DNA from: Sphaerolaimus hirsutus
Taxonomy: Eukaryota > Nematoda > Chromadorea > Monhysterida > Sphaerolaimidae
DNA: 64,000 nt
NCBI GenBank assembly: GCA_964036195.1
Contig: OZ038460.1
Coordinates: 14,511,504-14,575,503, forward strand
Direction: 5' to 3'
Below the pieces are notes generated by a model. It saw only the letters and a list, made by a program, of their open reading frames with translations. It had not been told where the DNA came from and ran no database searches. The translations under genes were made by a program, and so were the position numbers. Numbering within the stretch: position 1 is the first letter of the stretch; each line of letters opens with the position of its first letter. Positions 1 through 11,661 of this stretch are shown here, one piece after another.

Positions 1-180
1 ACACTGAAAATTAGCGATACGCATTCGACCGTTTTTGAATTATGCACACGCGTAACTCAAAGTCGGTTCGAATGACTTTAGTTAGGAAAAGACGGAAAAA
101 CTGCGGAAATTTTAAGCGGTTCCGACTATTTACAATAGGATCTTATTTAATTACGACTTTGCAAAAAAAGTTCGAATGCA

Positions 181-865
181 TATGAAGGGTGTGCTTCTAA
201 ATGTACCGATCTACAAAAAATCGATTTTGAGATAATCGCGATTGAAAGTTTGAAGTATGCAATACCCATACATGGGTATTGGGTATGGGAATTTTGGGTA
301 TGGGTATTTCGGCCATATTGTTGGGTATCCACATGCATGGGTATAATCATTGTTTATACACATAACACTACCTATATAACATTTAGTGAATCGTATTTTT
401 GTAGTACAGTACATTTTTAAAGGAACAAATTGGTAATAGCATGTAGATCGGTACCTTTTAAAGCACAAAATCAGATGTAGATCGGTACTTTTACCCATAG
501 TAAAAAAACACAAATTGAGTTTTTGCTGCTGATGATGCCGAGCTGACATCGGTACTTTTAGAAGTACAAAAAATAAAGTGCAGATCAGTACATTTAGAAG
601 TACAATTTCAAAAAATGTGTGTAGATCGGTACTTTTAAAAACACAAAAGCTGAAAAAGCTTGTAGATCGGTACTTTTAAAATTTCAAAAACTGTATTTTG
701 CATTTTTTTTGCTTTTTTCGACCCCCCATATCTCAAAATGAATTTCGCACCCCCCACATATTATATATATAGGTTTGAAGCGCATTTGTTGGGGACTCCA
801 AAAATTGTCCTAACCCAAATTTGAAAAATTTGTAGATCGGTACTTTTAGAAGCACACCCTTCATA
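181..865. mobile_element. TIR element with internal GTAGATCGGTACTTTTA repeats
   Basis: The ends are inverted copies (TATGAAGGGTGTGCTTCTAA at 181 against its complement ending at 865) that continue into TGTAGATCGGTAC. The same GTAGATCGGTACTTTTA unit, often followed by AAA or GAA, recurs at about 445, 478, 548, 580, 620, 661 and 831, so the interior is largely terminal-repeat sequence re-copied. A second block (255-345) is degenerate (GGGTAT)n. The flanks suggest a TA target. It lies in the downstream intron of the Q-rich gene. No transposase ORF. Confidence 0.7.
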
Positions 866-1080
866 TAGTCAATTTCCAACGATTGCTGCGCGATCAAAAC
901 GCACGATGATCATAAATATTAGGTAAACAAGGCGACTACTCCAACAACGGCAAGTACGACACAATTTTAGTATTTATGTTTTTGGAATACCAAAATACGC
1001 GTTGACATTGATCTAAAAAGATTGATCTATTCGTTATCACAATCGCGAATATTCAACTTGTAATCAAAAAAGCAACGCAC

Positions 1081-4000
1081 CCCCATCAGCTAGTGAATCT
1101 TCAGCGGCGGCGACAGTTGGCGCGGCGCCAATCTCCGCACTGACAGCAGCAATGATCGACTGCGTGTCCATCATGGGGCTGGCCTGAGTGTCCGGCAGCG
1201 CCGCCTCCTCCACTTTGCTTTCAGCCACAGTGTCCACGCTGTCGGTGCTGGCGACTGCAGCCGCGGCCGGTGGAACGTTGCTAGCTCGCCGCCGCCGTCT
1301 AGGCTTCGCTTTGGGCGACTCGGCCGTGTCGTCGAGCGCGCTGGGCGTCTTCTTGCTGCGCGACTTCTTGCCGCGCCCGGTTCGCACCACTAGCGGCTGG
1401 TCGTCGTAGTCCGGTTCTGCCGCTGCCGCAGGTGTAGCGGCAGCGGTGCTGGCGGCGGCAACAGGCGTCACGGCGGCAGCAACGGGCGCCACGACGGCAG
1501 CAGAGTAGACGCTGCGAGTTGGTGACGTCAAGGTATGTCACACATCATGTTTATTCTACCTACATTTATATCATTTAGATCATATTTATACCTCACTCTA
1601 AGCCTTACTGGTTACTTTGGATATCAATTATCACATATTTAGAAAACAGACATATTTATATCCTCTTTAACCCTATCAGAATGTCACCTCACGCATATAT
1701 TATTTAGTGTTCTAAAAAATCTCGGGAGATTTATATTTTAAAAATTCAGGAAAAATAAAAAATCTTGTATTTATCGTTGCTCCAGATTTTTCCAGCGTAA
1801 ATTTAGTTTAATTTCAATTTAAAAAGAAACATAAAATATACCATTTAAATGTTCTCTACCTTCTCTCTGAGTGATTTAATCATACTTCCTTTTTGAGAAT
1901 TTTTTGACATGATAAATATTCAAGTAGGTATATTGTCAGAAAATCAGCTATTCCTAATGCCCTTTCACAATGTTCATCAAAACAATGGAAGCCAACTTAC
2001 ATTGGCGTTGGTGCCTGGTGCAAGATGCCCGTTTGGACAACCTCCGATACAGCCTCACTGAGAACTGGCTGCGTCGATTCCAGCGCCAGTGCGGGACTGG
2101 TCAGTGCGGGACTCGCCACTGGGACCTCTTTCTGTTCCTGAAAGTGATTTTGCATTTTTACGTCACTCGACGTCAAGACTATCGAGATAGAAATTCGAAT
2201 CACGACAGGCGAGATGCAATTGTCAAGTAAAGTGACAAAAAATATAAAGTGACAAGAAAAGTTTCCAGAAGATGGATCATAAGATAAGCTGCAGAATCAC
2301 CGCAAGACACAAACCTGAGTCTCAACCGCGATGGTCCCATCACTTTCTTTCAACTCCTCCTCAATATCCGGCGCGGCTGCCCTTATTGGCTCAGCACTGT
2401 GCTGCGGCAACACGGTGCTCAATGCGGTCGCGCACTCGCTAGTGTCGCCAGTGGGCTCTTGTGTGGGCGGAGCCGGCGCCGCGTCGCTCGTTGGAAACGG
2501 CTCGGGGCGCGGCGGCGATGCCGCCATTGGAGTGACCGCTGGCGGCGTGTTTAGAAGTGCTGGCGGCTTTGATGTCTGAGATAGGTGGATAGATTATGTA
2601 TACGAGAGAGGTTCGTGCTGAATGAGCCCACACACGAGTTGTTATCGCAAAAGCGTGTCAACTGAATGTCAACTAATAACACAAAAACAATTTGAAAAGC
2701 ATCACACTTAACAAAAACAAAAGGAGTCACCATATAAAATGCCAGGAAAGTTCAAATCACATAATTAACCAAAATGTAGTTGAGTTTCGTTGACACGAAT
2801 TTGAATGTCAACCAGTATGTGTGGGCCCAATACTGAAAATAAGCATCACCGATGCACAAACCTCCTGCTTCACAGCCGGCGACTCCTCAGTGGGCTCCGG
2901 CGTGAACATGTGCACCCTAGTCGGACTGGCCTCGCACGCAACAGGGGTACTGCTGCCGACCGTAGAGGCGGCCAGCGCGCTGCTCGTCGACACCACGGGC
3001 AACTGGTGCTGCGGCCGCAGCGGCGCCTGCGTGAACATTGGCGGAGCCGACGGCGCGGCCGGGCTCACGCTGGATGGAGCCGTCGGGATGGACGGCGACA
3101 CCACTGGCGGCTGCGGCACGCTCTTCGGGCTGATCGTGTGCGACATGCTTTGTTGTGGCGCCCTGGATTTGAGGAATGATTTGGTGGAGATTTTGGTTTA
3201 AAAAAGGAGTGGTGGTGAGTAGTACAGTTTCTGTCAGCTAACAATCATTGGAAAAAGTAATGCCCTGTAATGTTTACACATGGACGTTTAAACAATATCA
3301 CAAACCATAATGGTTATACTTTGATTCATTAGTATTTACACGAGAAAAAAAAATTATACCCGCACGTGCCTACACACAATAGTTTTCACCGTGACTTCGG
3401 TGAAAACTGAAAATTTTTCAAACGCAAATTAATCATCACGGTGGAATGATTTATGAATTTTTTAATTAATGAAAGTTAAAACTTGAAAACAAAAACACAT
3501 ATAACATACAGTAAGAGTAGGCTGAATGTCGCAATGTCACCTTTCAGTTTTCACCCAAGTCACGGTGAAAACTAGTTTGTGTAGGGCCAATATGGCGGTA
3601 TCTATCCCTAAAAATTACAATTTGCCGTGGAGGTACTGTCGGAAAAGTATTATTTTCAACTATCGCATGAAAAGGTTATTTAACTTGATTGAAATATTTA
3701 TACTGCACGTGTCAAGGCAATTACAACCCCGGTTACCTGCCAAAAAACCTTTAAAAAAACCCAAAAAGCGCACAAAACCGCCCAATTTTCCCAAAAACAC
3801 CCCCACCCCCACCCACCTATGCATAGCGGGCGGCAGCGGCTCCGGCGGGTGCGTGGAGTGCCCCAACGCAGACGGACTCGAAGCAGCGGGCCGCGGCGGC
3901 GCGCAAACTCCACCCGCCACGCTCGTGGGCGACTCTTGGTACTGGTAGACGCTGATCAAAGTGTGGCTGCGCGCGTCTGGCTTGATGTTGACCTGGGTAA

Positions 4001-7000
4001 GTGAATGGTCGGTTAAAGGTCATTGGGGGTTGAGGTTGAGGGATGGGTTACTCCCCCAAATCGCCCAGCTATCGATTTGCCAGAGCGATTTGTCAGAAAT
4101 TGTAGACCAATTTCCGACCATGTAGTAGGGTTCAAACGGGATCCCGATCCCGAATCCCGAGAAATTTCGGGATTTTGTGGTCCCGGTCCCGATCCCGATC
4201 CCGAAACCTCAATCCCGATCCCGAAATTTGAAAAAGCCAATCCCGATCCCGAGACTTTGAAAATCCCAATCCCGATCCCGAAAAAAATACCACAATCCCG
4301 ATACCGGAAAAATTCAGACACAAAAGGTGCCGGAAATGGCACTTTTAAAGGACCATTTTTGTATGCAGTTTGCAAACATTTTGCGCGCGAGCGCGCACTT
4401 CCTCACCTCCCTCTATATCTCTGTTCCATGGGAATGGACACCACTACAAATGGACTCGATACAGTGCCCATTACCACAGTTTAAGGTGAATACACATACA
4501 TGCATATATGGTAGACAGTGGTGTGAATGACAATGCCAGGCAGCCCATTGCGCAGTGCCTAAATAAATCTATACCATTGTTTTGAATGCCAATTTAATCC
4601 AACGTTTCTGGCATCCATTGTTTTTGGTGTTTTGGGTCATTTTGTGAAATGTCAGCAAAAAAAACCCTGAAAACTAATTTTTTTAGGCCTTGATCCCGAT
4701 CCCGAAGAAACGCCAATCCAGATCACTAAAGGTCAATCCCGATCCCGAAATTTCAAAAAGCCAATCCCGATCCCGAAAGGCCTATCCCGATCCCGAAATC
4801 TCAAAAAACCAATCCCGATCCCGAAAAGTCAATCCCGTTTGAACCACACCACAATGTAGCCGATAAGATAACGCTAATTCTTTATTTTTTCTACGTTTTA
4901 TAGATTTTCACCTCCAAAATCGGTAGATCATGTGCCTTGTTGCCTATTTGCAGCATTTTTGCGATATACGCATGCTGACCTATTTTTCACATAGTTTGAG
5001 CGATATTACTCCCTTTTCTTCCCTCTACACGTCGAAAAAGCGTATAATGAACCACCGCATCACCCCCTCCCTAATTTTTCAGCTAAATATCCAACCGCCA
5101 GGAGGGTCAAAACGTAGAAACCCCCTGAACGTCACGTCGAATCTCCCACAATCTTCGATCCAAACAACCGCCATACCTCGACGGCGGGCCGCTGCCCGAC
5201 GGTGGCCATGTGCTGCGACTGGCCCTGCGGCATGAGCGATATGCTGGCCATGCTCGTGGGCGGCATGCCGTCGTCGGGCTGGCGCGCGCCCATCTGCCCG
5301 CCCGGCTGACCAGATTGCTGCAGCATGGGTGGTTGTTGCGGCCCGTGGCCCGGCTGCGAGGTCGAGACGGACTGCAGGTGGAAATTTATGTTGACGGTTG
5401 TTCTGAGGGTGGCAGACGGTACGGCCGTAAATCGTACGGTTAACCGGTAAATGCGGTAAACCGTACGGTACGGTAAATATTATATTTTGCGGTAAATGGT
5501 ACGGTACATCTTCAATTTTGCGGTTAACGGTACGGTACGGTAAATCTCTAATTTTGCGGTAAACGGTACGGTATGGTAAATCTCTAATTTTGCGGTAAAC
5601 GGTACGCTACGGTAAATCTGAAAAGTGCGGTACGCGGTAAATTCAGCCACCCTAGTGGCGGCAAAAATGAAAGGGACCCACATGAGGCGGCATGTTCATT
5701 TGCTGCTGCATTTGTTGCTGCTGCTGCATCTGTTGCTGTTGTTGTTGCTGTTGCTGTTGTTGCTGCTGCTGCTGCAACTGTTGCTGCTGCTGTTTGTGAT
5801 GCGGCGGCAGCGGCGGCGGGGGCGGCGGCGTTTGCTGCCCGCTGGCCGGCTGGCCGCCCTGCTGTTGACCCTGCGGCGGCGGCTGTTGTTGGCCCTGCAG
5901 CTGCTGGTGCTGTTGCCCTTGTTGCCCGGGCACTGGGGAGCCCATCATGTCGGGTTGGCGCTCGTCGCGCCCCTGAAGTTTGAGGCGCATTTTTAATGGC
6001 TTCAATGGATGTGAAGGTTCATGGAGCAGCGCATGCATTATAATCAAACGCGAAAACGGCTATCGCTGAAATTATCTCGTCTGTTCTCATGCAAAAAAAT
6101 AAATACGGATCGACATCGAAATTCGTAAGGTGGACGGAAGAAAAACCTTTGCATGCAAGTATAATAAATACGGGTGAAGCCTAAAAATCGTGAAAATCAA
6201 ACTAGAAAGAAGGGAAAATAAGGAGAATAGCGCACGTCGGCGTAGGCGTATTGCACGGCGGCGGGCTGGAGCTGGCCGGGGGACACCTGCTGCGCCACGA
6301 GCATCGGCTGTCCGTACTGTGTGCGAGGGACGGGTTTTGACCCATGGCACCGGCTCCGCTCAATGGTGATAAGATACGAGTGCGATTGAGGGTTATTTCT
6401 GATATCGCTCTGTTTGCCCAGAATTTAAATATCGGTGTCGTTTTGATCTTCAAAATTTAACTGTCCATGAATATCAGAAAAGAAGGAGTTCGAATTTTTT
6501 ATCAGATTTTTGATTTTCTATTTTTAGATATCTATATATACGATCATATTTTCAATGTTGATACCCAATGTGCCAGTGATACGTATCCTCAATTGATGCG
6601 ACTGGATATCCCACGATAACAAAATTTCTACAAAATCGTCGCTCAATATCCATGTTTTTATGAAGCCAGCACACGGTGAACCGATTCTTAGTTCGAACAT
6701 TCACATAAAAGCCAATTCGATTAATTCACATGTGCATATATACAACACATCGAGATCGTGGCCACACAATTTCAGAAAGGAAACGAGTGTGGAATATGAA
6801 AAGTAACACATAAATGGACGATCGTAATCGCATAGCCGGATTTTCCCCCAACCACCAAGCGGTACAGAACACGGGCACGCACTACTAGCAAACCATCGAT
6901 AAACATAATCAATCAATCGACCATGTGCATTGTTGGTGCGATGACCCTGCGCACACTAGTTTTCACAGGAACTTTCGAAAACTCATAAATGAGCTTTGAA

Positions 7001-10000
7001 CGTTTGAGTTTTCCACAATGGTACGTATTCAATCTCCGTCAACTGTAGTTGACGGCCATCACATTGTAGAAAACTCAAATGCGTTCTAAGCTGATTTGAG
7101 TTTTCAAAATTTCGTGTGAAAACTAGTGTGCGCAGGCACAATGGGAAAACGCAAAAATCGGAAACTAAACACCGCCTGTACGCAAATATCTAGACACCAA
7201 CAACACCACGGGAACTGAACCACTGGCACGCACACACATACGCACATTTACACAGGACCCACACAAAGACTGGGACAGCGCGGACACGAGCACGCACCTG
7301 CATCATCTGCTGGTGCTGCGCCTGGAGCATGGCGCCGCGCTGCCGCGTCATTTCCATGCGCTGCTGCAGCTGCGTGATCTGGCCCTGAGTGGCCGGCGTC
7401 TGCTGCTGCGACGACAGCCGGCAGATCTGAATGTTTTTTTGTAGTTTTTTTAGTGGATCACGCTAAATTGGCATGTTTCTACTTGTATTTACATGACGCT
7501 AGGGTTCAAACGGGATCCTGATCCGGAAAATTTGCAAATCACGATCCCGATCTCGTGACACCAATCCTTATCCCAGAAAAATTGGTGGGAATAGGGTTAA
7601 AAAAAAACGTTTTTTTTAACTCGATGTTTTTTTTAAAAAAAAAACGTTTTTTTTTTAAAAGCTCCCAGATATGACCTAGTGTCAACATATATAGGTATAT
7701 CAGACACTGGCAATACTCTGTGATGTTAAATATGACCATATAATGGCTGTGGAGCCATGGGATAGCATTATAAGTGGTGATTTGTGTCAAAAATATCCAT
7801 TTTTCGTCGACATATCGTTCGTATATCGCCTTATAGTCGAATGTTCGTGACTTCAGGTAAAGTTTGGCACGGAATGGTGATCAAACAAGGTTATAAAAGG
7901 AGGTTGTTACTTTGAGAGTGAAGTTACACACTGTGGAGGTACACGGAAGCACATTACCTCAATATTATATATTACAGCAACATATGTCGGCTTATTCACC
8001 CATGGTAGCACATAGAAATGGATGTTTTGATACTAAAAATGCAACAAAACCAATGAAAACAACCACCAATGTCAATTTGTGTGTGAAATTGCGCGCTTGC
8101 GCGCAAAAATTTTGCAAAATACCTAGTGCTTAGTACTAAAAATTTCGGCCGATGTTTTTTTTAAAAAAAAAAACATTTCGGACGTCATGTTTTTTTTTTA
8201 AAAAAAACGTGTTTTTTTTTAAAAAAACGTTTAAAAAAAACATCGGCCAACCCTAGGTGGGAATTATAAAAATATGAAAAACTACTTTTTGCATGGCGAA
8301 AACCTGAAGGGAAAAATCCAGTATGCTTTATGCTACTACTTCTCTGATAGCATAAAGCAAGCGTGTTTTAGACTTTTTTGTAAAGAAACCCTCAATACGA
8401 GAATTATGGCCGAACCCCCATCTTGAGACCCTAATCCCAATCCCGATCCCGAAAACACAAAAAAAACGATCCCGTAACCCCAATCCAGAGCCCTATCCCG
8501 AAAATTCAAAATATCAATCCCGATCACGAAAAGTCAAACCACTTGAACCTACTTAACAGCCAATAAAAAGCGCACAAGAACAGACCTCCTGGTGCATGAA
8601 CATCATTTCCCTGTTACATTCGTTCAAAACGTTCGCGACCGTTTGCGGTGTGAGCGGCCGGCCCTGCGGCTGTTGCTGCATACCGTAACCTCCGGAATCA
8701 GGCGCCGGCCACCTGAACGATTGTTGTTTGGACCCAATCGACAAAGATACAGTGCATGAAACCATAGACACATTTTCTACACGGATGGCAGTTCCGGAAA
8801 TTGAGAAGTAAAATGGCAAAAGCGAAGTGAAATTGCAAAAGTGAAGTGAAATGGCAAGTAAATTGGCAAAAGCTAAGTAAAACAATAAAAAAAAGTAATT
8901 TCTCGTCGTTTTTGCCATTTTACTTCTCAATTCACGTCGCTTTTGCCATTTTACTCCGCATATGCTATTTTACTTCTCATTTCTTGGAACTGGCCTAATA
9001 AATAAAAACAGAAAAATCGAACCTGATCGGCTGCTGCTGCTGGGGAGTGACAGAACGGGGGTACCTCGGCTGCGGGTACTCACTGCCCGGGTATTGGGTA
9101 CCGGCCGGGTAGGCGGGTTGAGCCGGCATGCCCGGGTAGTTGGGTGTGGGCTGACCGCCCGGCCGCCCGCCGAAAGCCCCCATCGAAGTACCTGTGGTAA
9201 AACGCGAAGTTAGAAATGAGAATGATAAAAACAATTGTGCGGTAAAATCTACATGCTGCGAGTGAACAGCTACAGTACATGCAAGTCGTTTTTTGCGTGC
9301 AAAAGACCTATACAGAAAATATCCTGGATCCAAAGTGCCAAAACGGTTAAACGTATTTGCCATCACTCACTAGGATAATTCGGCGTGGGGTATCTGGGTC
9401 CCTGCGGGTACTGGCCAGGCGAAGGCGCCATAGGTTGTCCATAGGGCGCCTGTGGCGCCTGGCCGTAAGGCGCGCCGCCGCCGCCAGTGGGATACATGGG
9501 CGCGCCAGGCGCTCCCGGCCGCTGTTGTTGACTGTAGTATGGATCCTGGCTCGGCCTGAGGGAAATGTGTCTATGTATTTATTTACACGTACAGACAGAC
9601 AGCGTCTACAGGTATGAGTAAAAGTTGGCCGAAATCAAATTCTCTGTTCTTCAAAATAACATCTCAGGGCGATACAAATGAAACTAAAAGTTATAAAAAA
9701 TGAAAGCCACCGTACCGCTATGTCATAAAATAATTACTGCAGAGCAATGCAATAGCATGAAAGTGAATCATTCTCAGTGTAAAAAGTAATTATTCACTTA
9801 ATAAACAGTAATTATTTATAATTAAATCAATTGAAACTTAATGAACCTTCAACTTTCAAGTTGACAAAAAAACCTTGCACACATCAAAATACCCAGACAT
9901 CAAACACACCTATACGCCTGGCTCATAACCGGTTGCGGCGAGTAGTACTGTCCAGGCGGCGGGTAGGGCGCCGTCGACACGACAGCAGAGTACTGCTGCT

Positions 10001-11661
10001 GCTGCGGCGGCGGTTGTCCACCGGGATACATGGTTTGGTATTCGGGCGCCTGCTGGGCGCCCTGCTGCGGCGGGCCAGGTTGCGGCGCTGCAGTTTGTTG
10101 GTTGTAAGCTGGGCCGGGACCGGACTGCGACGGCCAGGCTGATTGTTGGGAGTAGCCGCTGCTGACGTCTGTGTAGCCGGCGCCTGGGTGGGGTGTGAAA
10201 GTTTGCAGCGAAATGTTTATGTATCATATACAAGCAGGGGCGTATCCAGGAGGGGGGGTTGAGGTTAGGGTTCAAACGGGATTGACTTTTCGGGATCGGG
10301 ATCGGGATTCACTTTTTGAGATTTCGGGATCGGGATCGGGACTGGTAAATCCCGGAATTTCACGGGATCCGGGATCGGGATCGGGATCCCGTTTGAACCC
10401 TAGTTGAGGTGGACTGCAGCCCCCCCCCCCTTCTGGGGTGAGACCTAAAAATCCCCAGGAAATGCTAGTTTTACAACATATCATATTTCGGTAAAATTTT
10501 TGCACGCATGCGCGCTATTTCTTAGCCACACATAGTATTGTCAGAAAATTGGTCCCTGTAGACAGAAATCCATGAACATGAACAAAATTCTGTGTCTGTC
10601 GCTGTATATTGACATACATAATCGGTCCCTGGCGCTGGCGCCAATGGCGTGGCATCAATGAATGGCGCCATTCTATCGCTGTATAGGTAAAAAAAATTTG
10701 GGACCGGGCTCCCTAAACAGACAGCCGCCCGCTCAAAGATCCTGGATACGTCCCTGATCAGATAACACTAGCAAAGAACCTACTATGCATGGAACCAGGT
10801 GGCTGCGAGCCGGGCGGTTGCTGCTGCGCGGCAGCCCTGGCTGCAGCCTCGGCAGCCTCTCTCTGCTTTTTAGTGAGTTTTTTCGGCTTGCCGCTCTTCG
10901 TGGTCGCGCCACTCTTTGACTGTTGCGCCACTGCAATCGGAGACTGTATGGGCTGGGACACGGCGCCCGGCTGAGGCATGTGCCCCATGGGCTGCGGCAT
11001 GGGTTGCGGCATGCGCTGCATCATGCCCTGCATGCCCGCGTGCACGTTGTACATGCCCATTTGTTGCGGCTGCAGTTGTGGGTTAGGGTTGAAGTTTGGA
11101 GCGTAAAATAGAGCGAGCTAAACGAAACACACCGATTGAGCCATGTGGTGCTGCTGCATCTGGCCGGGCACGGCGGTCCTGGGCTGTCCTGGGTACATGC
11201 CCGGCGCCTGCTGCTGCGCGTACTGCGGGTGCGACATGTACTGCATCGGTTGCGCCTGCAAATTGTGGCCGACATCACAATACGGAGAGCCAAAGAAACA
11301 ATACGAATGAGACGTCATTACGCTCGCTCGTCAAAAGATTCCAATATGAATAGATGAGATACAGAGCCTATCATGAACAAACGATGGGTTGCAGCATCAC
11401 TTCTTATATAGATGAGACTTGCGACAACTTGGCACTGTTCCAAACAGTCGCGTTCAATAAATTCCCACACGGAACAAACTACCACCCACGCCAAACTACA
11501 ACATCAAAAAAGCGCACCTGTGAAATCTGCGAGGGTCCCGGCGCGGGCGGCACGTAGGGGTCGCTGGCGGCCGCGGCGGCTGAAGTGTCGCCGTAGCCGG
11601 GCGCGCCGAAGCCGTCGCCCAGCGCCGACATGTTCGGCACGTAATCGTCCCCCTCGTCCAT
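1081..11661 (-). CDS. Gln/Pro-rich low-complexity protein, N-terminal ~1103 codons (partial)
   Basis: Sixteen exons join in phase with GT-AG sites: 11518-11661, 11133-11255, 10784-11069, 9910-10183, 9371-9555, 9023-9191, 8586-8712, 7298-7426, 6236-6316, 5682-5972, 5177-5371, 3817-3992, 2862-3162, 2315-2575, 2001-2137, 1081-1511. The last donor (GTGCGT) leaves phase 1, so the gene continues past the left edge. The start at 11661 (MDEGDDYVPNM) is the first ATG after an in-frame TAA. The product has Tyr-Pro-Gly-Gln and PYGQ motifs (aa ~50-370), a short lysine-rich segment (KKLTKKQREAAEAAARAA), one probably helical stretch across exons 8586-8712 and 7298-7426 (VANVLNECNREMMFMHQ), a polyGln tract (exon 5682-5972), Ser/Pro-rich exons and a basic RRRRR patch. 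No folded domain is visible. The composition resembles the disordered N-termini of eIF4G, ARID1/Osa or other co-regulators, but I saw no diagnostic motif. Exon structure is well supported; function is unknown. Confidence 0.85.
2625..2828. mobile_element. Palindromic MITE, family GGGCCCACACAC-GTTGACA, copy 1
   Basis: Ends read GCCCACACACGAGTTG... and ...CAACCAGTATGTGTGGGCCC; GTGTCAAC and TTGACAC motifs lie inside. It matches a copy at 47973-48190, including the shared internal stretches AAGCATCA and AAATCACATAATT. It lies in the 2576-2861 intron of the Q-rich gene and does not touch the splice sites. Confidence 0.75.
3369..3588. mobile_element. Palindromic MITE with TAGTTTTCACCGTGACTT ends
   Basis: The inverted ends are CCTACACACAATAGTTTTCA and its complement at 3560-3588. 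It resembles the ACACTAGTTTTCACACGAAA family (6945, 15460, 41503, 44662) but has a different subterminal motif (CACGGTGAAAAC). It sits in the 3163-3816 intron of the Q-rich gene. Confidence 0.7.
4128..4846. mobile_element. TAGGGTTCAAACGGG element with (GATCCC)n core
   Basis: It begins AGGGTTCAAACGGGATCCCG, continues as degenerate ATCCCGATCCCGAAA repeats, holds a unique middle with a GCGCGCGAGCGCGC palindrome (4382-4395), and returns to GATCCCGA repeats ending CCCGTTTGAACC. ATGTAG flanks both sides. It lies in the 3993-5176 intron. Other copies: 7501-8551, 10266-10401, 48208-48506, 49338-50127. Confidence 0.8.
5406..5655. mobile_element. AGGGTGGC...GCCACCCTA element with (TACGG)n core
   Basis: Inverted ends AGGGTGGCAGACGGTACGG and ATTCAGCCACCCTA enclose degenerate GGTACGGTAAAT units. 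The architecture (AGGG...CCCT ends, family-specific minisatellite core) matches the GATCCC, CGACCC and GAGTC elements in this window. It fills most of the 5372-5681 intron of the Q-rich gene. Confidence 0.65.
5682..5972 (-). repeat. PolyGln-encoding CAG/CAA tract within the exon
   Basis: The exon of the Q-rich gene contains a run of about 17 glutamines encoded by mixed CAG and CAA codons, preceded by a polyproline block and followed by Met-Gln repeats. Mixed codons argue for selection on the peptide or for an old, stabilised tract. It opens in phase 0 after CTTCAG and closes at GTGGGT. Confidence 0.8.
6945..7137. mobile_element. Palindromic MITE, GCGCACACTAGTTTTCACA family, copy 1
   Basis: Ends are CCTGCGCACACTAGTTTTCA and its complement; the centre carries the near-palindrome CCGTCAACTGTAGTTGACGG, so the whole element folds into one hairpin. 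It lies in the 6317-7297 intron of the Q-rich gene. Sister copies: 15460-15659, 41503-41677, 44662-44858. Confidence 0.8.
7501..8551. mobile_element. (GATCCC)n element interrupted by another transposon
   Basis: The left half starts AGGGTTCAAACGGGATCC and the right half (8410-8551) is again ATCCCGATCCCGA repeats ending near CTTGAACCTA. The interruption is the 7593-8255 element with an exact 9-bp duplication. Both lie in the 7427-8585 intron of the Q-rich gene. Confidence 0.7.
7593..8255. mobile_element. TAGGGTT...CCAACCCTA element with T8A8CG palindromes, copy 1
   Basis: It is flanked by the exact 9-bp direct repeat GGTGGGAAT (7584-7592 and 8256-8264). Inside are AACGTTTTTTTT palindromes at both ends and a shared middle (AAGCTCCCAGATATGACC; TTGCGCGCTTGCGCGC at 8090). 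It is nearly identical to 15803-16506. Confidence 0.85.
8785..8993. mobile_element. Palindromic MITE, GAGAAGTAAAATGGCAAAAGC family, copy 1
   Basis: The left arm reads CAGTTCCGGAAATTGAGAAG followed by repeated GAAGTGAAATGGCAAA; the right arm is its complement (TTTGCCATTTTACTTCTCA). A second copy is at 45504-45749 and a diverged one near 52057-52260. It fills most of the 8713-9022 intron. Confidence 0.75.
10236..10755. mobile_element. Mutator-like element (GGACGTATCCAGG ends) with nested (GATCCC)n element
   Basis: Left end AGGGGCGTATCCAGG with a poly-G run, right end ATCCTGGATACGTCCCT. The interior has GAGACCTAAAAATCCCC, a CGCGC motif and GGCGCCATGG-type palindromes, as in the copies at 20094, 34510 and 46320. 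Positions 10266-10401 hold a short AGGGTTCAAACGGG element flanked by GTTGAGGT on both sides. It lies in the 10184-10783 intron. Confidence 0.75.

Noticed and set aside
1188-1409. Long plus-strand ORFs over GC-rich exons (also 2331, 2805, 5625, 9357, 10789, 11136)
   Set aside because: They are antisense shadows of Q-rich gene exons; splice phase and codon pattern support the minus strand.
1081-11661. Naming the Q-rich gene eIF4G, ARID1/Osa or BCL9
   Set aside because: Only composition is similar; no eIF4E-binding motif, ARID or HD motif is within the window.
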